Positions 17,065 through 26,523 of a stretch of DNA of 64,000 bases are shown in pieces. A program made the translations under genes and the position numbers. The DNA is from UMGS124 sp963619535. Its GTDB lineage: Bacteria > Actinomycetota > Coriobacteriia > Coriobacteriales > UMGS124. Numbering within the stretch: position 1 is the stretch's first letter; the number at the start of each line of letters is the position of its first letter. The notes below the pieces were generated by a model, which worked only from the letters and a program-made list of their open reading frames with translations, made no database searches and had not been told where the DNA came from. The stretch spans positions 1-64,000 of the forward strand of contig CAVEWV010000002.1 of NCBI GenBank assembly GCA_963619535.1. The letters are read 5' to 3'.

Positions 17065-18257
17065 CGGGACTCGTTATCGACGCGCAGAAGTGCCGCGGCT
17101 GCGGACGCTGCGTGCGCGCATGCTCCAACGGAGCCCTTGAGATGGTCGACCGCGTGGCGCGTGTGACGGACACGTGCGTGCTGTGCGGCCTGTGCGTGGA
17201 CAGCTGTCGGTTCGATGCCATCGAGCTCGTGCGCGAGCAGCGCGCGGAGAGCCCCTTGGACGACTGTCGGGACATATGGGTGTTCGCCCAGACGCAACAG
17301 GGCGCGGCGCTGCCCGTGGCCTGCGAGCTGCTGGGCCAGGCCCGCAAGCTGGCCGACGCCCGCGGCTGCGAGGTCACGGCCGTGTTGGGCTGCGACGCCG
17401 CACACGCCGACGGCCTCGACGCGCAGGCGGCCGCACTCGTGGCCGCAGGCGCCGACCGCGTGCTCGCCTGCGCCGACGCGAGCCTGGCCGACGACGCCTG
17501 CGAGGCCTACGCCACCTGGCTGTGCGGCCTCATCGAGCAGCGCAAGCCTGAGACGGTCCTGTTCGGGGCCACCGTCTTCGGGCGCGAGGTGGCGCCCTGC
17601 GTGGCGGCCCGCGTGCGCACCGGCCTCACCGCCGACTGCACGCAGCTCGCCATCGACCCGCAGACGGGCCTGCTGCAGCAGACGCGCCCCACCTTCGGCG
17701 GCAACCTCATGGCCACCATCGTGTGCCCGCAGCACCGCCCCCAGATGGCCACCGTGCGCCCCGGCGTGCTCGCCGCGCCCACGCCCGACGAGGGGCGCTC
17801 GGGCTCGGTGGAGCGCGTCGCCGGCCCGCAGGGCGTACGCCCCCACGTGCGCGTGGTGGAGCGCCTCGCGGCCGCGCAGGACGACTCCGTGGCCGACGCG
17901 GGGCTGCTCGTGGTGGTGGGCCGCGGCATCGGCGCGAAGAAGAACCTCGCGCTCGCCCGCAGGCTCGCCGAGCTGCTCGGCGCCGACCTAGGCTGCTCGC
18001 GGCCCCTGGTGGAGCAGGGCTGGCTCGAGTACCCCCACCAGGTGGGCCAGACCGGCGTGTCCGTCTCGCCGCGCCTGCTCGTGAGCGTGGGCGTGTCGGG
18101 CGCCATCCAGCACCTGGCCGGCATCGGCGGGGCCGAGTGCGTCGTGGCCGTCAACTCCGACCCCGAGGCCCCCATCCACTCCGCCGCCACCTACAGCGTG
18201 GTGGGCGACTGCGTCGAGGTCCTCAAGGAGCTCATCGCCCGCCTCGAGGCCCGATAG
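17061..18257 (+). CDS. etfA: Electron transfer flavoprotein alpha subunit with N-terminal ferredoxin domain
   Basis: A 398-residue EtfA with an added two-cluster ferredoxin domain in the first 60 residues (CRGCGRCVRAC and CVLCGLCVDSC). The C-terminal FAD-binding domain is complete: GRGIGAKKNLALARRL, then GQTGVSVSPRLLVSVGVSG and CVVAVNSDPEAPI. The ferredoxin fusion is the feature that separates ferredoxin-linked, confurcating Etfs such as A. woodii LctC from plain EtfA. The GTG start overlaps the etfB stop (GTGA). Confidence 0.94.
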   Translation: MTGLVIDAQKCRGCGRCVRACSNGALEMVDRVARVTDTCVLCGLCVDSCRFDAIELVREQRAESPLDDCRDIWVFAQTQQGAALPVACELLGQARKLADARGCEVTAVLGCDAAHADGLDAQAAALVAAGADRVLACADASLADDACEAYATWLCGLIEQRKPETVLFGATVFGREVAPCVAARVRTGLTADCTQLAIDPQTGLLQQTRPTFGGNLMATIVCPQHRPQMATVRPGVLAAPTPDEGRSGSVERVAGPQGVRPHVRVVERLAAAQDDSVADAGLLVVVGRGIGAKKNLALARRLAELLGADLGCSRPLVEQGWLEYPHQVGQTGVSVSPRLLVSVGVSGAIQHLAGIGGAECVVAVNSDPEAPIHSAATYSVVGDCVEVLKELIARLEAR

Positions 18258-18394
18258 GGGCAGGCGCGAGGCGCAAATCCGGCGGCTCTCGTGGTTTATA
18301 GGCCCAGCCTCGCCATGGGAGCCGCCCGGTTGCCTGCGCCTTTGGTATGCTTCTCGAATTAGAGGAAGCTTACCCGAGGTGTAAAGGACGCGCC

Positions 18395-21300
18395 ATGTTT
18401 GACAAACGCCTGCTCGCAATGGTCCCACGCGCGCTGCGCTACATCCTGGCCAACGTGGGGCTGCAATGGGTGGCCCTGCTGGCCAACGTGCTGCTCTTCA
18501 TCGTGGTGGGGCAGCTGCTCCAGGCGGTGCTGCTGGGGCAGGCGAGCTGGTCGAACGTGGCGGGGACCGCCGTGACGGCAGCGTTTGCCGTCGTGGTGCG
18601 CCTCGTGTGCCAGGCCGGCGCCCAGAGGATGGGGCTGGCCAGCGCGGCGCTGGCCAAGCGCACGGTGCGCCAGCTCGTCTACGACAAGCTCGTGGCGCTC
18701 GGCCCCAACTACAAGGAGCGTGTCTCCACGAGCGAGGCCACGCAGCTGTGCGTGGAGGGCGTCGAGCAGCTCGAGGCCTACTTCGGCAACTACCTGCCCC
18801 AGCTCTTCTACGCGCTGCTGGCAAGCGTCACGCTCTTCGGCTGCCTGGCCCCCCTGTGCACGCCGGCGGCCATCGTCCTTCTGTGCTGCGTGCCGCTCAT
18901 CCCCATCTCCATCATGGCCGTCATGGCCATCGCCAAGCGCGTCATGGGCAACTACTGGAGCTCCTACACCGACCTGGGCGCGATGTTTCTGGAGTCCATC
19001 CAGGGCCTCACCACGCTCAAGGTGTTCAAGGCCGACGCCCGCCGCCACCAGGTGATGAACGACACGGCCGAGGGCTTCCGCAAGGCAACGATGCGCCTGC
19101 TCACCATGCAGCTCAACTCCGTGGTCATCATGGACGTCTTCGCCTTCGCGGGGGCCGCGGCGGGCATCGTGGTGATGCTCAACTGCTACGCGGCCGGCGG
19201 CGTCACCTTCGGCGGGGCCTTCGCGTTCGTCTTCCTCGCCGCCGACTTCTTCATCCCGCTGCGCACCCTGGGCTCCTTCTTCCACACCGCCACGGGCGGC
19301 ATGGCCGCGGCCGAGCGCATGTACAAGATCCTCGACGCCCCCGAGGGCCCGGCCGGCACGCGCACCATCAAGGCCTCCCAGGCCGACGTCGTGTGCAAGT
19401 CGGTGGGCTACTCCTACGACGGGCAGCGCACCGTGCTGTGCGACGTGGACCTGCGCGCCCCCATGGGCAGCTTCGTGGGCGTGACCGGTGCCAGCGGCTC
19501 AGGCAAGTCCACCCTGGCGGGCATCGTCTGCGGGGCCAACCGCGCCTACACGGGGCGCGTCACGTTCGGCGGCGTGGACCTGCGCGACGCCAGCGCCGAG
19601 AGCCTGCGCCAGACGGTGACCTACGTGGGCTTCCGCTCGTTCCTGTTTGCGGGCAGCGTCCGCTCGAACCTGCTGCTCGCACGTCCCAAGGCAAGCGACG
19701 AAGAGCTGTGGGAGGCCCTGCGCCGCTGCCGCATCGACGGTTTCGTACGCGCCAACGGCGGCCTCGACGCGCCCGTGAGCGCCGAGGGGACCAACCTGTC
19801 CGGTGGGCAGCGCCAGCGCCTCGCCATGGCCCGGGCCCTGCTGCACGACACGCCCGTCTACATCTTCGACGAGGCGACCTCCAACATCGACGCCGACAGC
19901 GAGGCCGCCATCATCGAGACCATCGCCGACCTTGCGCGCACGCACACCGTCATCATGGTGTCGCACCGCCTGGCCGCCCTGCACGGCTGCGACGAAATCT
20001 ACGTCTTTGAGGACGGCCGCGTGGTGCAGCGCGGCACGCACGCCCAGCTCGCGGCCACGCCCGGCGCCTATGCGTCCCTCTGGGCTCAGCAGGAGGCGCT
20101 CGAGACCTTCGGCCGCCAGGTGAGGGAACCTTCCCGGGCAGACGCCGAGGGGGCAGGGCGCGCTCAGGCCGGGGCGCCCGCCGACGAGGACGTCAGCGCA
20201 GCGTCGGCGACCCGGCGCCCCGCAGGCGCGCAGGCACGCGTCCAGCGCGGCAAGGTGGCCACGATGCTGCAGCTCGTGAAGCTCACCCGGCCGCTGCTGC
20301 CCGTGCTCGCCGCCGCCGTCGTGCTGGGCGTGCTCGGGTTCCTGGCCGCCATCGGCATCACGGTGCTCGCGGCGTCGGGCCTGCTCAGCCTTGAGGGGCA
20401 GGCCTGCTGGGTGGCCGCGGGCGCGGCGGGCGTCGCGGCCGTGTGCTGCGGCGTGGCGCGCGGCCCCTTGCGCTATGCCGAGCAGCTCTGCAACCACTAC
20501 ATGGCCTTCAAGGTGCTCGCCCTCGTGCGCGACAAGGTGTTCGCCGCCATGCGCCGCCTCGCCCCCGCCAAGCTCGAGTGCAAGGACAAGGGCGACCTCG
20601 TGAGCCTCGTGACCTCCGACGTGGAGCTGCTCGAGGTGTTCTACGCCCACACGCTCTCCCCCGCCGCCATCGCCCTGATCGTGAGCCTTATAATGCTCGC
20701 CTTCATCGGCGGGCAGGCCCCGCAGCTCGTGCCCTTCGCGGCCTGCGCCTTTTTGTGCGTGGGCGTCGTGGTGCCCTGGGCGTCGTCGCGCTACACCGCC
20801 GACTCGGGCCTGGCCGTGCGCGAGGGCGTGGCGCGCATGAACACCTACGTGCTCGACTCGCTGCGCGGCCTGTCCGAGACGCTGCAGTTCGGCGCGGGGC
20901 GCAAGAGCTCCGGCGAGCTGTCCTGGCGCATGGACGAGCTCGCCGCCACCGAGCGCAGGCTCAAGGGACGCGGGGCCAACGCCATGGCCGTCTCGGGCGC
21001 GGTCGTGCTGCTCCTCGACGTTGCCATGGTCCTGATGGCCGCGGCCCTCGTGATGCAGGGCAGGCTCGAGTTCGGGCGCGCCGTCATGGCGGCGTCGGCC
21101 TTCATGGCGTCGTTCGGGCCGCTCTTGGCCGTGGCCGCCCTGGGCTCCACGCTGCAGCAGACGCTCGCCGCGGGCTCGCGCGTGCTCGACCTGCTCGAGG
21201 AGGCCCCGCAGACCCCCGAGGTCGTGGACGGCATCGACCTGGAGGGCTTCGAGGGCACGGCGCTTCGCCGCGTGAACTTCTCCTACGCCGACGAGGCCAT

Positions 21301-21898
21301 CCTCACCGACATCGACCTCGCGGTGGAGCCCGGGCAGTTCGTGCGCATCGCCGGGGCCAGCGGCTCGGGCAAGTCCACCCTGCTCAAGCTCCTCATGCGT
21401 TTCTGGGACCCGCAGCACGGCGTGGTGGAGATGTCCGGCCACGACCTGCGGCACGTGAACACCGCGAGCCTGCGCGACACGCAGGGCTTCATGGAGCAGG
21501 ACACCTTCCTGTTCGCCGACTCCATCCGCGAAAACCTGCTCATCGCCAAGGCCGACGCCAGCGACGACGAGCTCATGGGCGCCCTTGAGAAGGCCGCCCT
21601 GCGCGAACTGGTGGAGCGCCTGCCCCAGGGCCTCGACACGCCCCTGGCCGAGCTGGGAGACTCGCTGTCGGGCGGCGAGCGCCAGCGCCTGGGGCTTGCC
21701 CGAATCTTCCTGCAGGACGCCCCGCTGCTTTTGCTCGACGAGCCCACGAGCAACCTCGACGCGCTCTCGGAGGCCAGCGTGCTGCGCGCCCTGCAGGCCA
21801 ACCGCCAGGGCAAGACCGTGGTCATCGTGACGCACCGCGCCAGCGCCGCCTCCATCGCCGACGTGACGTACTCGGTGGAGAAGGGCAGGCTCTGCTAG
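18395..21898 (+). CDS. cydDC: Fused tandem ABC exporter, CydDC type
   Basis: One 1167-residue chain containing two complete membrane-plus-ATPase half-transporters, corresponding to CydD followed by CydC. Half 1: membrane helices to about residue 320, Walker A GASGSGKST near 368, signature LSGGQRQRLAMARA near 467, Walker B FDEATSNID near 491. A hydrophilic linker (about 575-620) leads to half 2: helices about 625-940, Walker A GASGSGKST near 985, LSGGERQRLGLARI near 1090, LDEPTSNLD near 1114. CydDC exports reduced thiols or handles haem during cytochrome bd assembly; no cydAB lies in the window, so the role is by similarity. The start follows AAAGGACG; a longer frame is not supported. Confidence 0.85.
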   Translation: MFDKRLLAMVPRALRYILANVGLQWVALLANVLLFIVVGQLLQAVLLGQASWSNVAGTAVTAAFAVVVRLVCQAGAQRMGLASAALAKRTVRQLVYDKLVALGPNYKERVSTSEATQLCVEGVEQLEAYFGNYLPQLFYALLASVTLFGCLAPLCTPAAIVLLCCVPLIPISIMAVMAIAKRVMGNYWSSYTDLGAMFLESIQGLTTLKVFKADARRHQVMNDTAEGFRKATMRLLTMQLNSVVIMDVFAFAGAAAGIVVMLNCYAAGGVTFGGAFAFVFLAADFFIPLRTLGSFFHTATGGMAAAERMYKILDAPEGPAGTRTIKASQADVVCKSVGYSYDGQRTVLCDVDLRAPMGSFVGVTGASGSGKSTLAGIVCGANRAYTGRVTFGGVDLRDASAESLRQTVTYVGFRSFLFAGSVRSNLLLARPKASDEELWEALRRCRIDGFVRANGGLDAPVSAEGTNLSGGQRQRLAMARALLHDTPVYIFDEATSNIDADSEAAIIETIADLARTHTVIMVSHRLAALHGCDEIYVFEDGRVVQRGTHAQLAATPGAYASLWAQQEALETFGRQVREPSRADAEGAGRAQAGAPADEDVSAASATRRPAGAQARVQRGKVATMLQLVKLTRPLLPVLAAAVVLGVLGFLAAIGITVLAASGLLSLEGQACWVAAGAAGVAAVCCGVARGPLRYAEQLCNHYMAFKVLALVRDKVFAAMRRLAPAKLECKDKGDLVSLVTSDVELLEVFYAHTLSPAAIALIVSLIMLAFIGGQAPQLVPFAACAFLCVGVVVPWASSRYTADSGLAVREGVARMNTYVLDSLRGLSETLQFGAGRKSSGELSWRMDELAATERRLKGRGANAMAVSGAVVLLLDVAMVLMAAALVMQGRLEFGRAVMAASAFMASFGPLLAVAALGSTLQQTLAAGSRVLDLLEEAPQTPEVVDGIDLEGFEGTALRRVNFSYADEAILTDIDLAVEPGQFVRIAGASGSGKSTLLKLLMRFWDPQHGVVEMSGHDLRHVNTASLRDTQGFMEQDTFLFADSIRENLLIAKADASDDELMGALEKAALRELVERLPQGLDTPLAELGDSLSGGERQRLGLARIFLQDAPLLLLDEPTSNLDALSEASVLRALQANRQGKTVVIVTHRASAASIADVTYSVEKGRLC

Positions 21899-22043
21899 GG
21901 CCGAGGGGCGCAAGGCCCGCAGACCGGCTCAGCGCACGGGACCACCCGCCACTTGGGCACGCGGGGCCAGCCGCGAGCCCCAGGGCGCAGGGGCGCCCAC
22001 CACTCGGGCGCACGGAGCCACCCGCCAGTCCGGCCCGCACAAC

Positions 22044-22084
22044 AAAGGCTGCCTCCCACACACGCATGTGGGAGGCAGCCTTTT
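22044..22084 (+). terminator. Terminator after the fused ABC exporter
   Basis: A 17-bp perfect stem (AAAGGCTGCCTCCCACA with its complement) is followed by TTTTC. Its symmetric A/T flanks should also let it terminate the convergent small gene at 22120. Confidence 0.92.
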
Positions 22085-22119
22085 CGTTGGAGCCGGAAAC
22101 GCGCGGGCACACGCGACGC

Positions 22120-22317
22120 TTAGAGGCGCCCTGTCTCGTGCCCTTCTTGCCCGACGACTTCTTCTTGGCAGCCATCTTCGTCTTGGTCTGTCGCCCCATC
22201 TTGAGCCTTGTAACCCTTGTAGATGGGGACGGCGATAACGAGCACGATGACGACGACGAGAACCGCGATGATGAGCCAGAACTGCCAGGGCGCAAGAATC
22301 ATGCCGAAGAAATCCAT
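22120..22317 (-). CDS. Small single-span membrane protein
   Basis: A 65-residue protein with one strong hydrophobic helix at about residues 10-33 (APWQFWLIIAVLVVV) and a hydrophilic tail rich in Asp, Glu and Gln. The start MDFFGMIL follows AAAGGATCG. It lies between purL and the fused exporter, on the purL strand but upstream of neither in an operon. No family recognised. Confidence 0.65.
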   Translation of the reverse strand: MDFFGMILAPWQFWLIIAVLVVVIVLVIAVPIYKGYKAQDGATDQDEDGCQEEVVGQEGHETGRL

Positions 22318-22421
22318 GGTCGATCCTTTCATGAGAAGTGCGTCCGGCGCCTGCGCGACGCGCCGGAACCACGGGAAGTCTACCCCAGCTGTGGAATACC
22401 AAACGCGCATTTCGGCCAGAG

Positions 22422-22449
22422 AAAGGGGGCCTGCCAGGCAGGCCCCCTC
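22422..22449 (-). terminator. purL terminator
   Basis: AGGGGGCCTGCC pairs with its complement across a short loop, 37 bases after the purL stop; the minus strand continues TTTCTCT. Confidence 0.8.
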
Positions 22450-22485
22450 AACGGCGCTCTCAAGCGATGCGCGGCGATCGTGCCT

Positions 22486-25400
22486 TTACGCGAAGTACGC
22501 CACGCCGCCCTCGAAGATAGGCTGGTACTTGTTGCCGGGCACGTTGGCATAGAGGCCCGCGCCCGCGCGCTCGGAGTGGCCCATCTTGCCCAGGACGCGC
22601 CCGTCGGGGCTCGTGATGCCCTCGATGGCCAGAAGCGAGCCGTTGGGGTTCACCGACAGGTCCATGCCGGGCACGCCGGCCTCGTCCACGTACTGCGTGG
22701 CCACCTGGCCCGCGGCCAGCATGGAGGCGAGCACCTCGTCGTTGGCGACGAAGCGGCCCTCGCCGTGGCTGATGGCCACCGTGTGGACGTCGCCCACCTC
22801 GCACTTGCTGAGCCAGGGCGACAGGTTGGAGGCCACGCGCGTGCGCACCAGGCGGCTCTGGTGGCGGCCGATATTGTTGAACGTGAGCGTGGGGCAGCCC
22901 GCGTCCATGGGACGAATGTCGCCGAAGGGCACGAGGCCCAGCTTCACGAGGGCCTGGAAGCCGTTGCAGATGCCCAGCATGAGGCCGTCGCGGCCCTGGA
23001 GCAGGTCGCGCACAGCCTCAGTCACCTGCGGGGCGCGGAAGAAGGCCGTGATGAACTTGGCAGAGCCGTCGGGCTCGTCGCCGCCGGAGAAACCGCCGGG
23101 GATCATGCAGATCTGGCTGGAGCGGATGGCCTGGGCCAGGCGCTCGGTGCTCTCGGCCACCTTCGCGGGCGTGAGGTTGTTGATGATGAGCGTCTCCACC
23201 TGGGCGCCGGCGCGCTCGAAGGCGCGAGCCGAGTCGTACTCGCAGTTGTTGCCGGGGAAGACCGGGATGATGACGCGCGGCTTGGGGGTGCGCCCGCCGG
23301 TGAAGACGTGCGGGGCCTGCGCCGTGAAGCTCACCGGCTCCACCGCGTCGCCCGCCCCGCGATAGGGGAAGACGTCCTCGATGCCGTGCTCCCAGGCCTG
23401 CTGCAGGCCGGCCAGGTCGATGGCCTCGGCGCCGGTGCGCTCGCCCGAGGAGGCAACCGTGCCCGGATAGGCCAGCTCGTAGGCCTGCGTGGTGGCGCCC
23501 AGGCGCGTGACGGCGACGCTCGCGATGCGGGGGGCCACCTGCGCGCCCTCGGCCAGCTCAACGATGAAGCTGCCGTAGGCCGGCACGAACAGCTCGTCGA
23601 TATCGAAGGAGCGGTCGAGTTCGACGCCCAGCTGGTTGCCCACGCACATCTTGAAGAGGGCCTCGGCAAGTCCGCCGTAGCCGGGCGTGGAGACGGCGAG
23701 CGCCTCGCCCTTGGCGATGAGCTCCTCCACCAGGTCGAACGCCTCGAGCAGGCCCTTCTTGCCGGGCACGATGCTGCCCAGCTCGCAGGCGGGCTGGATG
23801 AGCAGCAGCTCGTGGCCCGCGCCCTTGAGCTCGGGAGAGGTGGCGCGGCCAACCTTGCCCACGGCCGTGGCGAAGGAGACGAGCGTGGGCGGCACGTCGA
23901 GGTCCTCGAAGGAGCCGCTCATGGAGTCCTTGCCGCCGATGGAGCCCACGCCCAGGTCGATCTGGGCGTCGAGGGCGCCCAGCACGCTCGCCACAGGCTT
24001 GCCCCAACGGGCGGGCTCGTCGCGCAGCTTCTCGAAGTACTCCTGGAAGGTGAGGTAGGCCTTCTTGTGCTCGAAGCCGGCGGCCACGAGCTTGGAGAGG
24101 CTCTCGACCACGGCCAGGTAGGCGCCCTGGTACTGGTTGGCAGCCGACAGATAGGGGTTGAAGCCCCAGGCCATGCCGCTCATCGTGGTGGTCTCGCCGA
24201 ACACCGGCAGCTTGGCCGCCATCGCCATGGAGGGCGTGAGCTGGGTCTTGCCGCCGAAGGGCATGAGCACGGTGGCCGCACCGATGGTGGAGTCGAAGCG
24301 CTCGGAGAGGCCCTTGTTGGAGGCGACGTTGAGGTCGGTGAGAACGCTCGTCAGGCGCTCGGCCAGCGTGTCGCCCGCCCAGGCGGGAGCGTAGGAGCCG
24401 CCGGCCTGCACGCTCACGGCCTGGTGCTTGGGGGCGCCGTTGGAGGCGAGGAACTCGCGGCTCACGTCGACGATGGTGTCGCCGTCCCACACCATGCGCA
24501 CGCGGGCCTCCTCGGTCACGCGCGCGATGGGCGTGGCCTCGAGGTTCTCCTCGGTGGCGTAGCCGATGAAGGTCTCCACGTCCTCGGGGGCCAAGGCCAC
24601 GGCCATGCGCTCCTGGCTCTCGGCGATGGCCAGCTCGGTGCCGTCGAGGCCCTCGTACTTCTTGGGCACGCGGTCCAGGTCGATGAACAGGCCGTCGGCC
24701 AGCTCGCCCACGGCCACGGAGACGCCGCCGGCGCCGAAGTCGTTGCAGCGCTTGATGAGGCGGCAGGCGTCGCCGCGGCGGAAGAGGCGCTGGATCTTGC
24801 GCTCCACGGGGGCGTTGCCCTTCTGCACCTCGGCGCCGCAGGTCTCGATGCTCTCGTGGTTGTGGGCCTTGGAGGAGCCGGTGGCGCCGCCGATGCCGTC
24901 GCGGCCCGTGCGGCCGCCGAGCAGCACGATGACGTCGCCGGGGGCCGGGGTCTCGCGGCGCACGTGGTCGGCCGGCGTGGCGCCCACCACGGCGCCGATC
25001 TCCATGCGCTTGGCGGCGTAGCCGGGGTGGTACAGCTCGTTGACCTGGCCCGTTGCCAGGCCGATCTGGTTGCCGTAGCTGGAGTAGCCGGCGGCGGCGG
25101 TGGTCACGAGCTTGCGCTGGGGAAGCTTGCCGGGGATGGTCTGGCTCACCGGCACCGTGGGGTCGGCCGCGCCCGTCACGCGCATGGCCTGGTACACGTA
25201 GCTGCGGCCCGACAGGGGGTCGCGGATGGCGCCGCCCACGCAGGTGGCCGCCCCGCCGAAGGGCTCGATCTCGGTGGGGTGGTTGTGGGTCTCGTTCTTG
25301 AAGAGGTAGAGCCAGTCCTCGTCCTGGCCGTCGACGTCGACCTTCACCTTGACGGTGCAGGCGTTGATCTCCTCCGACTCGTCCAGGCCCGTGAGGATGC

Positions 25401-26238
25401 CCTTGCTCTTGAGCCAGCGCGCGCCGATGGTGCCCATGTCCATGAGGCACTGGGGCTTGGCGTCGCGGCCCAGCTCGTGGCGCATGTCGAGGTAGCGCTC
25501 ATAGGCGGCCTTGACCTGCGGGTCTTCAATCTCGATGTCGGTCAGGACCGTGCCGAAGGTGGTGTGGCGGCAGTGGTCGGACCAGTAGGTGTCGATCATC
25601 TTGATCTCGGTGATGGTGGGGTTGCGGCCCTCGGAGGTGAAGTACTCCTGGCAGAACTTGATGTCGGCCAGGTCCATGGCCAGGCCGCGCTGGGCGATGA
25701 AGGCCGCCAGGCCCGCCTCGTCGAGGTCGCAGAAGCCCTCGACCGTCTCCACGCGCGCCGGCTTGGGGAACTCGACGTGCAGGGTGGCCGGCAGCTCGAG
25801 GCTGGCCAGGCGCGCCTCGACGGGGTTCACCACGTAGTGCTTCACGGTCTCAACGGCCTCGGGGGCAAGGGCGCCCGACAGGACGTACACCTTGGCGGAA
25901 CGCACCTCGGGGCGCTCGCCCTGGCTGATGAGCTGCACGCACTCGGCGGCGGAGGCGGCGCGCTGGTCGAACTGGCCGGGCAGGAACTCCACAGCGAACA
26001 CCACGTCGCCCTCGGCCGTCTCGAAGTCGGCCGAGGCGTTGTCGGACTGCGGCTCGCTGAACACGGTGGGGACGCACGCCTCGAAGAGCTCGGGCGAGAT
26101 GCCCTCGACGTCGTAGCGGTTGATGAGGCGCACCGACTCCAGGCCCTCGATGCCCAGGATGGCCGTCAGCTCGCCCTTGAGCTGCTGGGCCTCGACGTCA
26201 AACCCGGGCTTCTTCTCCACGTAAACGCGCGAAACCAT
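22486..26238 (-). CDS. purL: Phosphoribosylformylglycinamidine synthase, single-chain
   Basis: A 1250-residue large-type FGAM synthase for the fourth step of purine synthesis, joining the synthetase and glutaminase in one chain instead of separate PurS/PurL/PurQ. The start MVSRVYVEKK at 26238 is chosen over a longer frame without coding character. Synthetase motifs include SDHCRHTTFG near residue 230 and the ATP/phosphate-binding GATGSSKAHNHESIE. The C-terminal class I amidotransferase shows FPGNNCEYDSA, PGGFSGGDE and the nucleophile Cys in LGICNGFQAL. The gene has its own terminator. purC lies about 1.1 kb upstream on the same strand. Confidence 0.97.
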   Translation of the reverse strand: MVSRVYVEKKPGFDVEAQQLKGELTAILGIEGLESVRLINRYDVEGISPELFEACVPTVFSEPQSDNASADFETAEGDVVFAVEFLPGQFDQRAASAAECVQLISQGERPEVRSAKVYVLSGALAPEAVETVKHYVVNPVEARLASLELPATLHVEFPKPARVETVEGFCDLDEAGLAAFIAQRGLAMDLADIKFCQEYFTSEGRNPTITEIKMIDTYWSDHCRHTTFGTVLTDIEIEDPQVKAAYERYLDMRHELGRDAKPQCLMDMGTIGARWLKSKGILTGLDESEEINACTVKVKVDVDGQDEDWLYLFKNETHNHPTEIEPFGGAATCVGGAIRDPLSGRSYVYQAMRVTGAADPTVPVSQTIPGKLPQRKLVTTAAAGYSSYGNQIGLATGQVNELYHPGYAAKRMEIGAVVGATPADHVRRETPAPGDVIVLLGGRTGRDGIGGATGSSKAHNHESIETCGAEVQKGNAPVERKIQRLFRRGDACRLIKRCNDFGAGGVSVAVGELADGLFIDLDRVPKKYEGLDGTELAIAESQERMAVALAPEDVETFIGYATEENLEATPIARVTEEARVRMVWDGDTIVDVSREFLASNGAPKHQAVSVQAGGSYAPAWAGDTLAERLTSVLTDLNVASNKGLSERFDSTIGAATVLMPFGGKTQLTPSMAMAAKLPVFGETTTMSGMAWGFNPYLSAANQYQGAYLAVVESLSKLVAAGFEHKKAYLTFQEYFEKLRDEPARWGKPVASVLGALDAQIDLGVGSIGGKDSMSGSFEDLDVPPTLVSFATAVGKVGRATSPELKGAGHELLLIQPACELGSIVPGKKGLLEAFDLVEELIAKGEALAVSTPGYGGLAEALFKMCVGNQLGVELDRSFDIDELFVPAYGSFIVELAEGAQVAPRIASVAVTRLGATTQAYELAYPGTVASSGERTGAEAIDLAGLQQAWEHGIEDVFPYRGAGDAVEPVSFTAQAPHVFTGGRTPKPRVIIPVFPGNNCEYDSARAFERAGAQVETLIINNLTPAKVAESTERLAQAIRSSQICMIPGGFSGGDEPDGSAKFITAFFRAPQVTEAVRDLLQGRDGLMLGICNGFQALVKLGLVPFGDIRPMDAGCPTLTFNNIGRHQSRLVRTRVASNLSPWLSKCEVGDVHTVAISHGEGRFVANDEVLASMLAAGQVATQYVDEAGVPGMDLSVNPNGSLLAIEGITSPDGRVLGKMGHSERAGAGLYANVPGNKYQPIFEGGVAYFA

Positions 26239-26456
26239 GTGACCCCACCTTCGGATAGACTGGTCGTTTGCAAACGCACATACGCCGCCATGATAAAACA
26301 GCCGCCCCGACAACCACCAGCTCAGGGTCTAGAAACAGCCAGGGCGCACTGTACGCGCAGAATCAAGTCGGCACGGTTTCGGCCGAGCCTACTGCGGCAC
26401 GCTCACCCAAGACGCGGCGCGGGCCCAAAGGGCCCCCATGCCGCCCGCCGTCCACG

Positions 26457-26492
26457 AAAAAGCCTCCCGTCAGCGCGGTGCCGACGGGAGGC
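26457..26492 (-). terminator. Terminator after the purC-linked membrane protein
   Basis: GCCTCCCGTC pairs with GACGGGAGGC over an 11-base loop; the minus strand then runs TTTTT. It lies 31 bases beyond the stop of the gene at 26524. Confidence 0.9.
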
Positions 26493-26523
26493 CTTGGGAG
26501 TGCCGGGTGTGCCCGGAAGTGCG

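Noticed and set aside
17061..17250. A separate ferredoxin gene before etfA
   Set aside because: The two-cluster region is in frame with the EtfA domains and has no stop or new ribosome site, so it is a fusion.
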